Assembly (NCBI GenBank): GCA_963843275.1
Contig: CAWJJM010000012.1
Location: 1,116,001-1,180,000 of the forward strand
Direction: 5' to 3'
Length of the DNA: 64,000 bases
Origin: CAWJJM01 sp963843275
Lineage (GTDB): Bacteria; Acidobacteriota; Thermoanaerobaculia; Multivoradales; JBCCEF01
Shown: piece by piece, positions 44,210-53,229 of the stretch
Position numbering within the stretch: the stretch's first letter is position 1
Layout of the letters: every line of letters begins with the position of its first letter
Notes under the pieces: generated by a model
Databases searched by the model: none
What the model saw: only the letters and a program-made list of their open reading frames with translations
What the model was told of the DNA's origin: nothing
Position numbers and translations under genes: made by a program

Positions 44210-45741
44210 CGGCGCAGCCACTCCACGGTGAAGGGGACGCCGTACCCCGTGGCGCCCGGCTCCTCGTCGCCCTGACGCCCGACGTACGCGGCACCGGCGA
44301 TGTCGAGGTGGGCCCAACGGGTGAGGGGACCGACGAACTCCGAGAGGAAGGCGGCCGCCGTGTTGGCGCCGCCCCAGCGGCCGCCCGAGTTCTTCAGGTC
44401 GGCGTGGCTCCCTTTCATCCGCTCGACGAACTCGGGCCACAGCGGGAGGCGCCAGAGCCGCTCCCCGGAGCCTTCGGCGGCGGCCAGCAGGCCGCCGGCC
44501 AGGTCGTCGTCCGGGGAGTAGAGCCCGGCGGCCTCCTGACCCAGCGCCACCACGCAGGCGCCGGTCAGGGTGGAGTACTCGAGCAGGGCGTCCGGTCCTT
44601 CCTCCGCGGCCCAGGCGAGGGCGTCGGCGAGGATCATGCGCCCCTCGGCGTCGGTGTTGACGATCTCCACGGTCTTGCCGTTGTAGCAGCGCACGATGTC
44701 GCCGGGCCGGTAGGCGGCGCCGTCGGGCATGTTCTCGGCCAGGGGGGCGTAGACGCGCAGTCGCACCGGCAGGTCGAGCTCGGCGACCGCACGCGCGATC
44801 CCCAGCACCGTGCAGGCGCCGCTCTTGTCGTACTTCATCTCGTCCATGTCGCCCGCGGGCTTGATCGAGATGCCGCCGGTGTCGAAGGTCACGCCCTTGC
44901 CCACCAGCGCCAGCACCGGGCCCCGCGTCCCCCACTCCAGACGCACCAGCCGGGGTCCGGCCGCCGAGCCCGAGCCCACCGCCAGGATGCCGCCCATGCC
45001 CCGCTCCGCGAGCTCGGCCGGCTCGAGACAGCGGTACTCCATGCCGTGGGCCTCCGCCAGCTCTCGGGCGCGCGCCGCCATCCAGGCCGGGTCGGCCTCG
45101 TTGGCGGGGGTGTTGTCGAGGTCCCGGCAGAGCACCAGCCCGGCGGCCACGGCGGCGAGGCGCCGCTGCGCGCCCTCGTCGGCACCGCCCGGCAGCAGCA
45201 GGTCCACCGCCGCGAGGCGGCCGGGCCCCTCACCCTCGCGCCGGCTCTGGAAGCGGTCGAAGCGGTAGGTGGCCCGCACCGCGGCGCGCGCCAGCCAGGC
45301 CGCGGCGCCCTCGCCGCCCAGCGCCGGGTGGTCGGGCAGCACGACGGCGACCCGCGACAACCCGTTGCGCGCCGCCGCGTCGAGCGCCTGGTACAGCCAT
45401 CGGTCGAGCTTGCGACTGCGGCACTCGCCGCGCCGGCCGAGGCCGTGCAGGGCCACCGCGGGGCGCCCGTCGCCGCCCCCGCCCTCGAGCCGCTGCCGCT
45501 CGCGGCCCCGCCAACCCGCCCGGCCCGCCAGAGCGGCGAACGCCGCCGCGAGGGTGGGCGGCAGCGCCGCGACCGCGGGGTCCTCGCCCTCGAAGGCGGT
45601 GGCGACGACGAGGTCCGGGGCGTTCCCGCCTTCGGCGACCAGCTCCGCGGGCGCGGCGAGGCGGAGGTTGGGAATCGACGGCATCGGGCTCTCCGGTCGG
45701 GATCGGACGGGGCGGCGCGGGCTCGCGCCGGTGCGTCAGCA

Positions 45742-45747
45742 TACTAT
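45742..45747. promoter_or_regulatory. Overlapping divergent -10-like hexamers (pepA / cyclase-like gene)
   Basis: The short AT-rich stretch CATACTATGG reads TACTAT on the plus strand (about 55 nt before ATG 45803) and TAGTAT on the minus strand (about 55 nt before pepA). It is the only AT-rich spot between these divergent genes, so it probably serves as -10 for one or both. Confidence 0.4.
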
Positions 45748-45802
45748 GGACCGACGAATCCCCCGGCCGCCGCCGCACCGCGGGGAGGCGAGGAACGAAA
45801 CC

Positions 45803-47830
45803 ATGGTCCCGCGTGTGCCTGTCCAGATCCTGCGCGGCCCGTTCAACTTCCTGTGGCCGGAGCGCGTCGAGATCGAGACCCTCTTCGCCGATCTCGAGCG
45901 CTCCCTGCCCCGACCCCGCCCGGTCTTCCTCGAGGACGAGGAGTCCACCCCGCTGCTCGGCTTCCCGGTTCTCGAGTCGCCGTCGTTCGAGCGCCTCGGC
46001 TGGGCGCTCGAGGAACACCTGCTGGCCGAGGAGCGCTATCAGGTCGCCCTGATCCAGCGCACCGCTCCCGACCGCGCCGCCCTGCAGGCCACCTGGGAGC
46101 GCTACCGCGGCCTGCTCGGGCGTGCCGTCGAGAACGTCACGCTGTCGAGCTACGGACGCAACTTCCCGGCCGTCTTCTGGCTCCACCACTCGCTGGAGGT
46201 GGCGCGCCGCCTCAAGGACACTCCCCGCCGGGTGCTGCGCGACGACCTCGAGGTGGGCCGCCGGCACGGCGACGCGCTCAGGTACCGGGTGTTGGAGCGC
46301 TACCTCGACCGCGTCCTCACCGCCGTCTACGACCTGGTGGCAGGCCTGGCGGACGACACCGAGGAGGTCGAGGAGGACCTCTTCCCACGGCTGCTCACCC
46401 GGCTCAAGGACAACGTCCTCCTGCTCACCGAGGACCACGTGAGCCACGACCTCGCCGAGCTCGGCGGGTACTTCCACGGCTACCTGCGGATCGACGGCCG
46501 CGACCTGCGGCAGCGGCTCGAGCGTCTCGACGGCTGGAACCGCGAGCGTCTGGCCGCCGACCGCGAGCTGGCCGCCCTGTCGCAGAACCTGTTGCCGCGC
46601 CACGCGCCCGCCGCGCTGCCGCCGTGGGGCCTGCTCACCCGGCCGGGCTACGTCCGTTTCCTCGCCGCGCGCGACGACTACCGCGCCGCGGCCCGCGCCG
46701 GCGAGCTCCCCACCGCCGAGCAGGTGGAGGTGTGGGAGAGCCTGCTGCTCAAGCTCAAGGAGTTCGAGCTGGTCCACGCCCTGCGCCGCGCCCTGCTCCC
46801 CGCGCAGCGGGTCGGCGAGCGGCTGCTCTGCCGCGGCCCCGCCGCGCGCGCCGTCGCCGGTCGCGGCGAGCTGGCCCTCTCCCCCACCACCCGGCCGCTC
46901 GACTTCATGGCGCCCTGGGTCGTCGACCCGCAGGTGTCCCGCTTCGGGATGATCTACGACATCACCGACTTCTCGGAGCTGGTCTCGGTGCTGCGGCGCT
47001 CGGGGAGCGAGACACAGGACGACGCCTTCCGGCGCATGTTCCGCCTGCAGCGTCGGGTCCACCGCACCGCCTCGGCACGCCGCCTCCGCCTGGAGAAGTA
47101 CCTGGGAGACGGTGCCTTCTACTCCAGCCGCTTCGCCCAGCAGCTGCTGACCGCCTGCATCCACACCCAGCGCATCTACCGCAGCTCCGTGGCGGAGGGC
47201 TTCCCCTTCGACCGCGGCATGCGCATCGCGCTGAACCACAGCGAGTACCGCCTCCTTCCCATCGCCTCCGACCAGCTCGGCGAGGAGCGCTACGAGTTCT
47301 TCGGCCAGGGCGTGATCGAGCTCTCGCGGCTGACCACCGGCAAGGCGCAGCGCGAGCTCGAGGAGGTCAAGACGATGCTGCTCAACCAGGGATACCCGGA
47401 GGCGGCCGTGCACCGCTTCTTCGCGCCGCTGGTGCAGCACGACGTCGACTTCGTCGACCGCGCCGAGAAGGCCCGCCCGTTCCGCGCCTACATCAACAGC
47501 AACGGCCACCTGGTCAACGAGGGGATCGTCGCCACCGAGGCCTTCGTGCGCCAACTCGACCGCGAGATGGCCGGGCGACCGCTGCTCCGCGTCGCCGAGG
47601 GCGGGCGCGGCTACCTACTGCTGACCGCGGACGATGTCGGTGGTCCCCTCGCCGTCGGTCTGCGCAAGCTCGGGGTGACGAGCCTCAAGGGGCTCGACAA
47701 GATCACCCTCTACGAAGTGGTCGACGGTGCCGTCTTCGAGGGCGGGGAGCAGCACTCCGTCGGCCTGCTGTCGCTCTGCGAGGCGCTCGACCGCGAGATG
47801 GCCGGCACGCTGGCCGGCGGCGCCCCCTGA
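45803..47830 (+). CDS. Class III nucleotidyl-cyclase-like protein with unknown N-terminal half
   Basis: A 675-residue soluble protein from ATG 45803, behind GGGGAGGCGAGG. Residues about 380-540 resemble a class III adenylate/guanylate cyclase fold: metal Asp in GMIYDITDFSELV (D386), second metal Asp with the KxxGD motif in LEKYLGDGAFYSS (K432, D436), strand MRIALNHSEYRLL, and FFGQGVIELSRLTTGK with the conserved Arg (R509). The usual transition-state Asn of VNxAxR is replaced by Ile505. Residues 1-370 are helical and unrecognised. The C terminus (about 560-675) is a mixed domain. It may be an altered or inactive cyclase. purC follows after 16 bp. Confidence 0.6.
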   Translation: MVPRVPVQILRGPFNFLWPERVEIETLFADLERSLPRPRPVFLEDEESTPLLGFPVLESPSFERLGWALEEHLLAEERYQVALIQRTAPDRAALQATWERYRGLLGRAVENVTLSSYGRNFPAVFWLHHSLEVARRLKDTPRRVLRDDLEVGRRHGDALRYRVLERYLDRVLTAVYDLVAGLADDTEEVEEDLFPRLLTRLKDNVLLLTEDHVSHDLAELGGYFHGYLRIDGRDLRQRLERLDGWNRERLAADRELAALSQNLLPRHAPAALPPWGLLTRPGYVRFLAARDDYRAAARAGELPTAEQVEVWESLLLKLKEFELVHALRRALLPAQRVGERLLCRGPAARAVAGRGELALSPTTRPLDFMAPWVVDPQVSRFGMIYDITDFSELVSVLRRSGSETQDDAFRRMFRLQRRVHRTASARRLRLEKYLGDGAFYSSRFAQQLLTACIHTQRIYRSSVAEGFPFDRGMRIALNHSEYRLLPIASDQLGEERYEFFGQGVIELSRLTTGKAQRELEEVKTMLLNQGYPEAAVHRFFAPLVQHDVDFVDRAEKARPFRAYINSNGHLVNEGIVATEAFVRQLDREMAGRPLLRVAEGGRGYLLLTADDVGGPLAVGLRKLGVTSLKGLDKITLYEVVDGAVFEGGEQHSVGLLSLCEALDREMAGTLAGGAP

Positions 47831-47846
47831 CCCCACGGAGGATGCG

Positions 47847-48746
47847 ATGACCGATCCCGCGCTGACCGCCACCCACCTGCCCGACCTGCCGCCGCCCCGC
47901 CGCGGCAAGGTGCGCGACGTCTACGACCTCGGCGACACGCTGCTGCTCGTCGCCACCGACCGGCTGTCGGCCTACGACCACGTCCTGTCGCCCGGGATCC
48001 CCGACAAGGGCAAGATCCTCACCCAGCTCTCGACCTTCTGGTTCCGCCGCCTCGCGGGGGTGCTGCCCCACCACCTGCTGGCCACCGATGCCGCCGACTT
48101 CCCCCGCCGGTTGCACCCCTACCGCGACCAGCTCGCCGGCCGGGCGGTGCTGGTCCGCAAGGCCGAGGTGGTGCCTTTCGAGTGTGTGGCGCGTGGTTAC
48201 CTCGCCGGCAGCGCCTACCGCGAGTACCGCGCCGGGGGCGTCGCCTGCGGCATCCCGCTGCCCCCCGGGCTGCGCCGCGCCGACCGCCTCCCCGCGCCCC
48301 TCTTCACCCCCGCCACCAAGGCGGTCTCCGGTCACGACGAGAACGTGCCTTTCGCTGCGCTGGCGGCCGCCGTCGGCGAGGCCCTGGCGACACGGTTGCG
48401 CGACGTCACCCTGCAGCTCTACGCGCACGGCGCCGAGCACGCCGCGAGCTGCGGCCTGCTGCTGGCCGACACCAAGTTCGAGCTCGGGACGATCGACGGC
48501 GAGCTGTCGCTGGTCGACGAGGCGCTGACCCCGGACTCCTCGCGCTACTGGGACGCGGCGCGCTGGCGCCCCGGCGAGGAACCCGCCTCCTTCGACAAGC
48601 AGTACGTCCGCAACTGGCTCGACGCCTCCGGATGGGACCACGAGAGCCCGCCCCCCGAGCTGCCGCCCGAGGTCGTCGCGGGGACCCGCGACCGCTACCT
48701 CGAAGCCTTCCGCCGCCTCACCGGCCGCGATCCCGACCACCTCTGA
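47847..48746 (+). CDS. purC: Phosphoribosylaminoimidazole-succinocarboxamide synthase (SAICAR synthase)
   Basis: A 299-residue PurC of the longer type (E. coli PurC has about 237). It ligates aspartate to CAIR with ATP in purine synthesis. Visible motifs are RRGKVRDVYDLGDTLLLVATDRLSAYDHVL at the N terminus, VRKAEVVPFECVARGYLAGSAYREY, GLLLADTKFELG and VDEALTPDSSRYWDA...SFDKQYVRNWL. All expected substrate-binding stretches are present. ATG 47847 has GGAGG 7 nt upstream. It is probably co-transcribed with the cyclase-like gene before it. Confidence 0.95.
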   Translation: MTDPALTATHLPDLPPPRRGKVRDVYDLGDTLLLVATDRLSAYDHVLSPGIPDKGKILTQLSTFWFRRLAGVLPHHLLATDAADFPRRLHPYRDQLAGRAVLVRKAEVVPFECVARGYLAGSAYREYRAGGVACGIPLPPGLRRADRLPAPLFTPATKAVSGHDENVPFAALAAAVGEALATRLRDVTLQLYAHGAEHAASCGLLLADTKFELGTIDGELSLVDEALTPDSSRYWDAARWRPGEEPASFDKQYVRNWLDASGWDHESPPPELPPEVVAGTRDRYLEAFRRLTGRDPDHL

Positions 48747-48802
48747 CCGCCCGCGCGGGCGACCCGCGGCAGCCCCCTCGCACCGGGCGGCGGCCGGCGC
48801 AG

Positions 48803-48840
48803 CTCGCGCGAGGCCCCGGGGCGGGCGCAGCGACGCCCCG
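48803..48840. repeat. Dispersed intergenic GC repeat
   Basis: CTCGCGCGAGGCCCCGGGG then CGGGCGCAGCGACGCCCCG, almost identical to segments of the tandem repeat at 61501-61671. It contains the GCGCAGCGA core related to the GAGCGAAGCGA motif of the 6.5-7.4 kb repeats. It lies between purC and mlaD, which are convergent. Confidence 0.6.
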
Positions 48841-48856
48841 CCCGGCTGGCCGGAGG

Positions 48857-50347
48857 TCAGAGGCCGCCGAGGGGGAGAGATCCCAGCAGGTACTTCAGGT
48901 CGTCGTCGTTCCAGCGGATCCCGCCGCCGAGGAAGAACGAACCCAGGTCGCTCTCCAGCGGGTCGTCGTAGCCGCCCATCAGGTAGAGGTTGTCGTTGAC
49001 GAAGTAGCGGCCCCCCAGGCGCAGGTGGGGGTCGCGGTTGCCCTGGCGGTCGAAGTCGAAGGCCTTGAAGTCGAGCCAGAAGCGGCGCCGCCACAGCGGC
49101 ACCTGGGCATCCACCCCGAAGCGGTTCTCGATCAGCCCGGTCCACACCCGGGTGTCGTCCGCCAGCCGCAGCCCGACCATCGCGGTGAGCACCGAGCGGT
49201 TCTCCTCGGTCGTCACGGTGTCGATCGTGGTGGTGCGGCTCTCCCCGTCCGGGCCGGTGACGGTCACCACCCGCCGCTTGACCTGCTCGCTGCCGCCGGG
49301 TGTCTGCGACAGGCCCACCCGGTAGAGGCGGCGGCTGTCCTCGCGCGGGAACAGGGTCAGCCCGAAGCTGCCCAGAGAGTCGTTGCGGTCGGGGAGGGAG
49401 AAGCCGTGCATGTCGAGGTCGAGGCGCAGCTTCTTGACCCGCCCGAGGGTGTCGGTGAGCTCCCCCACCCCGCTCTGGATCGAGTCCAGGGTGGAGACCA
49501 GCTCGTCGTGGGCCTGGTCGCTGGCGAGGAGCTTGCCGAGGCTGCCCTCGCCGCGCGCCAGCCGGCCGGAGATCACGTTGAGGTCGGCGGTGGTCTGGCG
49601 CAGGTCGTCGGTGAGCTCGGCGACGTTGGCGGCACTGGTGGCGAGGTTGCCGCGGTTCTCCGTGACCACCGCGTCGACCGAGGCGAGCAGCGAGTCGAGC
49701 CGCTCCACCAGGCCGGGGAGCTCGCGGGCCAGCGTCGCCGACACCTGGTCGAAGTTGCGGATCGTACCGGAGAGCTGCTCGCGGTTGGTCTCCACCAGGA
49801 GGCGGATCTCCCCCGTGGTGGCCTCGAGGTTGTCGATCAGCCGCGACAGCGGGGTCGGCTGCCCGGTCCCCGTCAACCCCTCGGAAACCGGCTTGGCCAC
49901 CGCCTGGATGGCGTCGGCGACGTCGTTGAGCTTGGCCATCGCGTCGTCGAAGCCCGGCGGCGTCAGGCCCTCGATGGTCGCCTCCTCGGGCAGCGTCGGA
50001 GCGTCGGACGGTCCCGGCACCAGCTCGACGTACTTGTCGCCGAGCAGGCCGAGGTTCGAGATGCGGGCGAAGGTCCCCTCGGTGAGGCCCAGCGGCCGCT
50101 GGAGCAGCAGGTGGACGCGGGCCCGCCGGTTGTCCGGCGCCAGGTCGATGCCGTCGACCCGTCCCACCCGCACCCCCGACACCCGCACCGCGGAGCGGTC
50201 GTCGAGCCCGGCCACCGAGTCGAACAGGGCGTCGATCCGCCGCCCCGCCGGGGCGAACGGGTGGAGGTCCTCGATCTTGAGGACGAACCACCCCAGCAGC
50301 ACCAGGACGATGGTGGCGAAGATCCCGACTTTGACGGCCTGTGACAT
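48857..50347 (-). CDS. mlaD: MlaD/MCE-domain lipid transport protein
   Basis: A 496-residue MCE protein. One N-terminal membrane anchor (VKVGIFATIVLVLLGWFVLKI) is followed by the MCE domain (about 35-115: VAGLDDRSAVRVSGVRVGRVDGIDL, ISNLGLLGDKYVEL). A long helical region (about 150-330) with Asn/Leu/Thr-rich heptads, as in needle-forming MCE proteins, is followed by a beta-rich C terminus (about 340-496) that may interact with the outer membrane. The long helical tail suggests a tunnel-type MCE protein (like PqiB or Mce) rather than the short E. coli MlaD ring. It is the last gene of the mlaE-mlaF-mlaD set. Confidence 0.88.
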   Translation of the reverse strand: MSQAVKVGIFATIVLVLLGWFVLKIEDLHPFAPAGRRIDALFDSVAGLDDRSAVRVSGVRVGRVDGIDLAPDNRRARVHLLLQRPLGLTEGTFARISNLGLLGDKYVELVPGPSDAPTLPEEATIEGLTPPGFDDAMAKLNDVADAIQAVAKPVSEGLTGTGQPTPLSRLIDNLEATTGEIRLLVETNREQLSGTIRNFDQVSATLARELPGLVERLDSLLASVDAVVTENRGNLATSAANVAELTDDLRQTTADLNVISGRLARGEGSLGKLLASDQAHDELVSTLDSIQSGVGELTDTLGRVKKLRLDLDMHGFSLPDRNDSLGSFGLTLFPREDSRRLYRVGLSQTPGGSEQVKRRVVTVTGPDGESRTTTIDTVTTEENRSVLTAMVGLRLADDTRVWTGLIENRFGVDAQVPLWRRRFWLDFKAFDFDRQGNRDPHLRLGGRYFVNDNLYLMGGYDDPLESDLGSFFLGGGIRWNDDDLKYLLGSLPLGGL

Positions 50348-50378
50348 GAAAACTCCCCTCGTCCTTCCCGCCCCTGCC

Positions 50379-51161
50379 TCAGCCCGCCTCGCCCGGGGAC
50401 GCCAGCGGTCCCTTCGAACGGCCCTCGATGAACTGCCGGACCCGGGGGTCGTCGATCCGCCGGAACTCCTCGGGCGGCGCGAGGGCGATGATCTTACCCT
50501 CGTGCAGCATGCCGATCCGGTCGGCGATGCGGAAGGCGCTGGTCATGTCGTGGGTGATGGTGATGGCGGTCGAGTCGAGCCGCCCCAGGAGGTTGAGGAT
50601 GACGTCGTCGATCAGCGCGGTGGTCACCGGGTCGAGGCCCGTGGTGGGCTCGTCGAACAGGACGATGGCGGGCTCCAGCGCGATGGCGCGGGCGAAGCCG
50701 GCCCGCCGGCGCATGCCGCCCGACAGCTCGGACGGCATCTTGCCCTCGGCGCCGGTCAGCCGCACCATCGCCAGGCACTCGTCGACCCGGCGGACGACCG
50801 CGTCCCGACCCCAGTCCGTCTGCCGGTGGATCGGGAAGGCCACGTTGTCGCGCACGTTCATCGAGTCGAACAGGGCGCCCTCCTGGAAGGCCATCCCGAA
50901 GCGCCGCCGGAAGGTGGTGATCTCCCGGTTGGAGAGCTCGTGGATGGCGACGCCGTCGACCTCGACCCGGCCGGCGTCGGGGTGGATCAACCCGATGATG
51001 TGCTTGATCAGCACGCTCTTGCCGGTCCCCGAGGCGCCGATGATGACCAGCGACTCGCCCTCGTAGACGTCGAGGTCGATGCCGTCGAGGACCCGCTTGG
51101 CGCCGAAGGACTTCGACACCCCGCGCAGGCGGATCTTGACCCCGTGGGCGGCGCTGGTCAC
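50379..51161 (-). CDS. mlaF: MlaF-type ABC ATPase
   Basis: A 260-residue ATPase for the phospholipid-transport complex. Walker A is IIGASGTGKSVLIKHIIGL, with FGMAFQEGALFDSMNVRDNVAFP (typical MlaF Q-loop region), the signature LSGGMRRRAGFARAIALEPAIVLFDEPTTGLDPVTTALID and the switch ITHDMTSAFRIADRI. GTG 51161 is chosen because it lies two bases after the mlaE stop. Neighbours mlaE and mlaD complete the inner-membrane complex; MlaB and MlaC are not in the window. Confidence 0.92.
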   Translation of the reverse strand: MTSAAHGVKIRLRGVSKSFGAKRVLDGIDLDVYEGESLVIIGASGTGKSVLIKHIIGLIHPDAGRVEVDGVAIHELSNREITTFRRRFGMAFQEGALFDSMNVRDNVAFPIHRQTDWGRDAVVRRVDECLAMVRLTGAEGKMPSELSGGMRRRAGFARAIALEPAIVLFDEPTTGLDPVTTALIDDVILNLLGRLDSTAITITHDMTSAFRIADRIGMLHEGKIIALAPPEEFRRIDDPRVRQFIEGRSKGPLASPGEAG

Positions 51162-51163
51162 GG

Positions 51164-52000
51164 TCAGAACAGGAGCTTGGTGAGGAAGAAGTCGGCGATC
51201 AGGATGGCGATCGAGGCGGTGACCACGGCGGCGGTCGTCGAGCGCCCCACCCCCTCGGCGCCGCCGGTCGTGTAGAAGCCCTTCTGGCAGCCGATGACCG
51301 CTATCAGCAGCCCGAACACCGCGGCCTTGATCAACCCCGAGGTGAGGTCGCTCACGTCCATGAACTGGAAAGTGTTCTCGACGTAGGAGACGGGGTTGGC
51401 GCCCATCAGCACCACCGACACCAGATAGCCGCCGAGGATGCCGAGGCCGTTGCCGAGCATCACCAGCAGCGGCAGCATCAGGGTGGTCGCCCAGACCCGC
51501 GGCACCACCAGGTAGTGGATCGGATCGGTCGCCATCACCTCGAGGGCGTCGATCTGCTCGGTGACCCGCATGGTGCCGAGCTCCGCCCCCATCGCCGAGC
51601 CCGAGCGCCCGGCGACGATCAGCCCGCCGAGGACCGACGACAGCTCGCGCACCATCGACAGGGCCACCAGCGAGCCGACGTACGCCTCGGCGTGGAAGCG
51701 GCGCAGGGTGGTGAAGGTCTGCAGCGCCAGCACGCCGCCGGTGAACATGGCGGTGAGCACGATCACCGGCACCGACTGCACGCCGACGCGCTGCATCTGC
51801 CGCAACCACTGGCGCCAGTCCCACGGCCGCCGCGGCGTCCACAGCACGGTGCGCCACAGCATCAGGAAGAACCGCCCCACCTCCGCGAAGAACGCCTCCG
51901 CGGCGGTCGTCAGCGCCGACGGCGGACGCTCCGCCGCCGGCGCCGGCTCGCCGTTCGGCGTCGCCGCGCCGCGGCCGCCCCCCAACGAGTCGGCGGTCAA
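51164..52000 (-). CDS. mlaE: MlaE-type permease
   Basis: A 278-residue integral membrane permease of the MlaE/YrbE family. After a Pro/Ala-rich N-terminal extension (about 1-40) come an amphipathic interfacial helix and five membrane helices, with the highly conserved loop LVALSMVRELSSVLGGLIVAGRSGSAMGAELGTMRVTEQIDALEVMATDPIHYLVVPRV. The C terminus has GCQKGFYTTGGAEGVGRSTTAAVV, also typical. TTG 52000 is chosen since it overlaps the alr stop as TTGA and has GGGGGA 6 nt upstream. Confidence 0.92.
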   Translation of the reverse strand: MTADSLGGGRGAATPNGEPAPAAERPPSALTTAAEAFFAEVGRFFLMLWRTVLWTPRRPWDWRQWLRQMQRVGVQSVPVIVLTAMFTGGVLALQTFTTLRRFHAEAYVGSLVALSMVRELSSVLGGLIVAGRSGSAMGAELGTMRVTEQIDALEVMATDPIHYLVVPRVWATTLMLPLLVMLGNGLGILGGYLVSVVLMGANPVSYVENTFQFMDVSDLTSGLIKAAVFGLLIAVIGCQKGFYTTGGAEGVGRSTTAAVVTASIAILIADFFLTKLLF

Positions 52001-53229
52001 CGCCGGTCCCCCGGGAGGAAGCGCGAGGCCACCGACTCGGCGGCGCCGCCGCGCAGGTAGACGCGCGGCAGGCGCTGCCCGAAGCGGGTGAGGATCTCGT
52101 AGGGGATGGTGTTGGCCAGGCCGGCCAGCTCGACCGCCGAGACCACCTCCCCCCCCTGCCGGCCGAGCAGCACCACCTCGTCGCCCGCGGCCGCCTCGAC
52201 GCCGGTGACGTCGAGCAGCGTCAGGTCCATCGACACCGCGCCCGCCACCGCCACCCGGCGTCCGCCGAGCAGCGCCCGGGCGCGGTTGGTGAGCCGCCAC
52301 GGATAGCCGTCGGCGTAGCCCACCGGGACCGTCGCCAGGCGGCTGGTCCGCGCCGCGCGCCAGCGGCTGCCGTAGCCCGCCTCCCGCCCGGCCGGCACGG
52401 TGCGGAGCTGGCTGATCCGCGCCGCCACGGACATCACCGCTTCGAGGTCGCCGTCGACCTCCGCCGGATCGATCCCGTAGAGCGCGAGCCCGAAGCGCAC
52501 CAGGTCGTAGCGCGTGGCGGCGCGGTGCAGACCGGCGGCGCTGTTGGCGAGGTGCACCACCGCCTCCCGGCGCTCGGCGGCGGTGAGCGACCCGAGAGCC
52601 GCCTCGAAGCGGGCCTCCTGGGCGGGGTTGCGGGGGCTGTCGAAGATCTCCGCGTCGCCGAGGTGGGACATGAAGCCGGCCAGGCGCAGGCCGGGGCTGG
52701 CGCGCAGCTCGCCGAGCGCCTCGCCGAGCTCCTCGAGCGGCACCCCCAGCCGGCTCATCCCGGTGTCGACCTTGAGGTGGATCGGTTGCGGCGCCCCGGG
52801 GTCGGCCGCGGCCTCGCGCCACAGGGCGAGCTGGCCGCGGCTCGACACCGTCGGCAGCAGGCGGTGGCGCCGCACCACGGGGAGCTGGGCGGGGGGCGTC
52901 GTCCCCAGGACCAGGACCGGGGCGGTGATCCCCGCCCGGCGCAGCTCCACGCCCTCCTCGACCAGGGCCACGGCGAGAAGAGCGAAGCCCCGCCGTTCGA
53001 GCTCGAGGGCGACGCGCACCGCGCCGTGGCCGTAGGCGTCGGCCTTGACGACCGCCGCCGGCCGCGCCGGCGCCACCCGGCGGGCGAGGCGCTCGGCGTT
53101 GCGGCCCAGGGCGTCGAGGTCCACCCGTGCCCAGGCCGGCCGCAGCGCCGCCTCGAGGTACCCGGCCGCGGCCCGTCCGGGGACCGGCGCCGAGGTCTCA
53201 GGAAGGGGCGCCGGAGGCTTCGCCGTCAT
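51997..53229 (-). CDS. alr: Alanine racemase
   Basis: A 410-residue PLP-dependent alanine racemase providing D-Ala for peptidoglycan. The PLP Lys is in AVVKADAYGHGAVRVA (about K64). The substrate region IHLKVDTGMSRLGV, HLANSAAGL, VRFGLALYGIDP and the catalytic Tyr region of the second barrel strand (EAGYGSRWRAARTSRLATVPVGYADGYPWRLTN) are all present. The first 30 residues are Pro/Ala-rich. The ATG lies inside the end of dnaB (32-nt overlap). Genes dnaB, alr and mlaE overlap in series, as in the common dnaB-alr pair. Confidence 0.93.
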   Translation of the reverse strand: MTAKPPAPLPETSAPVPGRAAAGYLEAALRPAWARVDLDALGRNAERLARRVAPARPAAVVKADAYGHGAVRVALELERRGFALLAVALVEEGVELRRAGITAPVLVLGTTPPAQLPVVRRHRLLPTVSSRGQLALWREAAADPGAPQPIHLKVDTGMSRLGVPLEELGEALGELRASPGLRLAGFMSHLGDAEIFDSPRNPAQEARFEAALGSLTAAERREAVVHLANSAAGLHRAATRYDLVRFGLALYGIDPAEVDGDLEAVMSVAARISQLRTVPAGREAGYGSRWRAARTSRLATVPVGYADGYPWRLTNRARALLGGRRVAVAGAVSMDLTLLDVTGVEAAAGDEVVLLGRQGGEVVSAVELAGLANTIPYEILTRFGQRLPRVYLRGGAAESVASRFLPGDRR

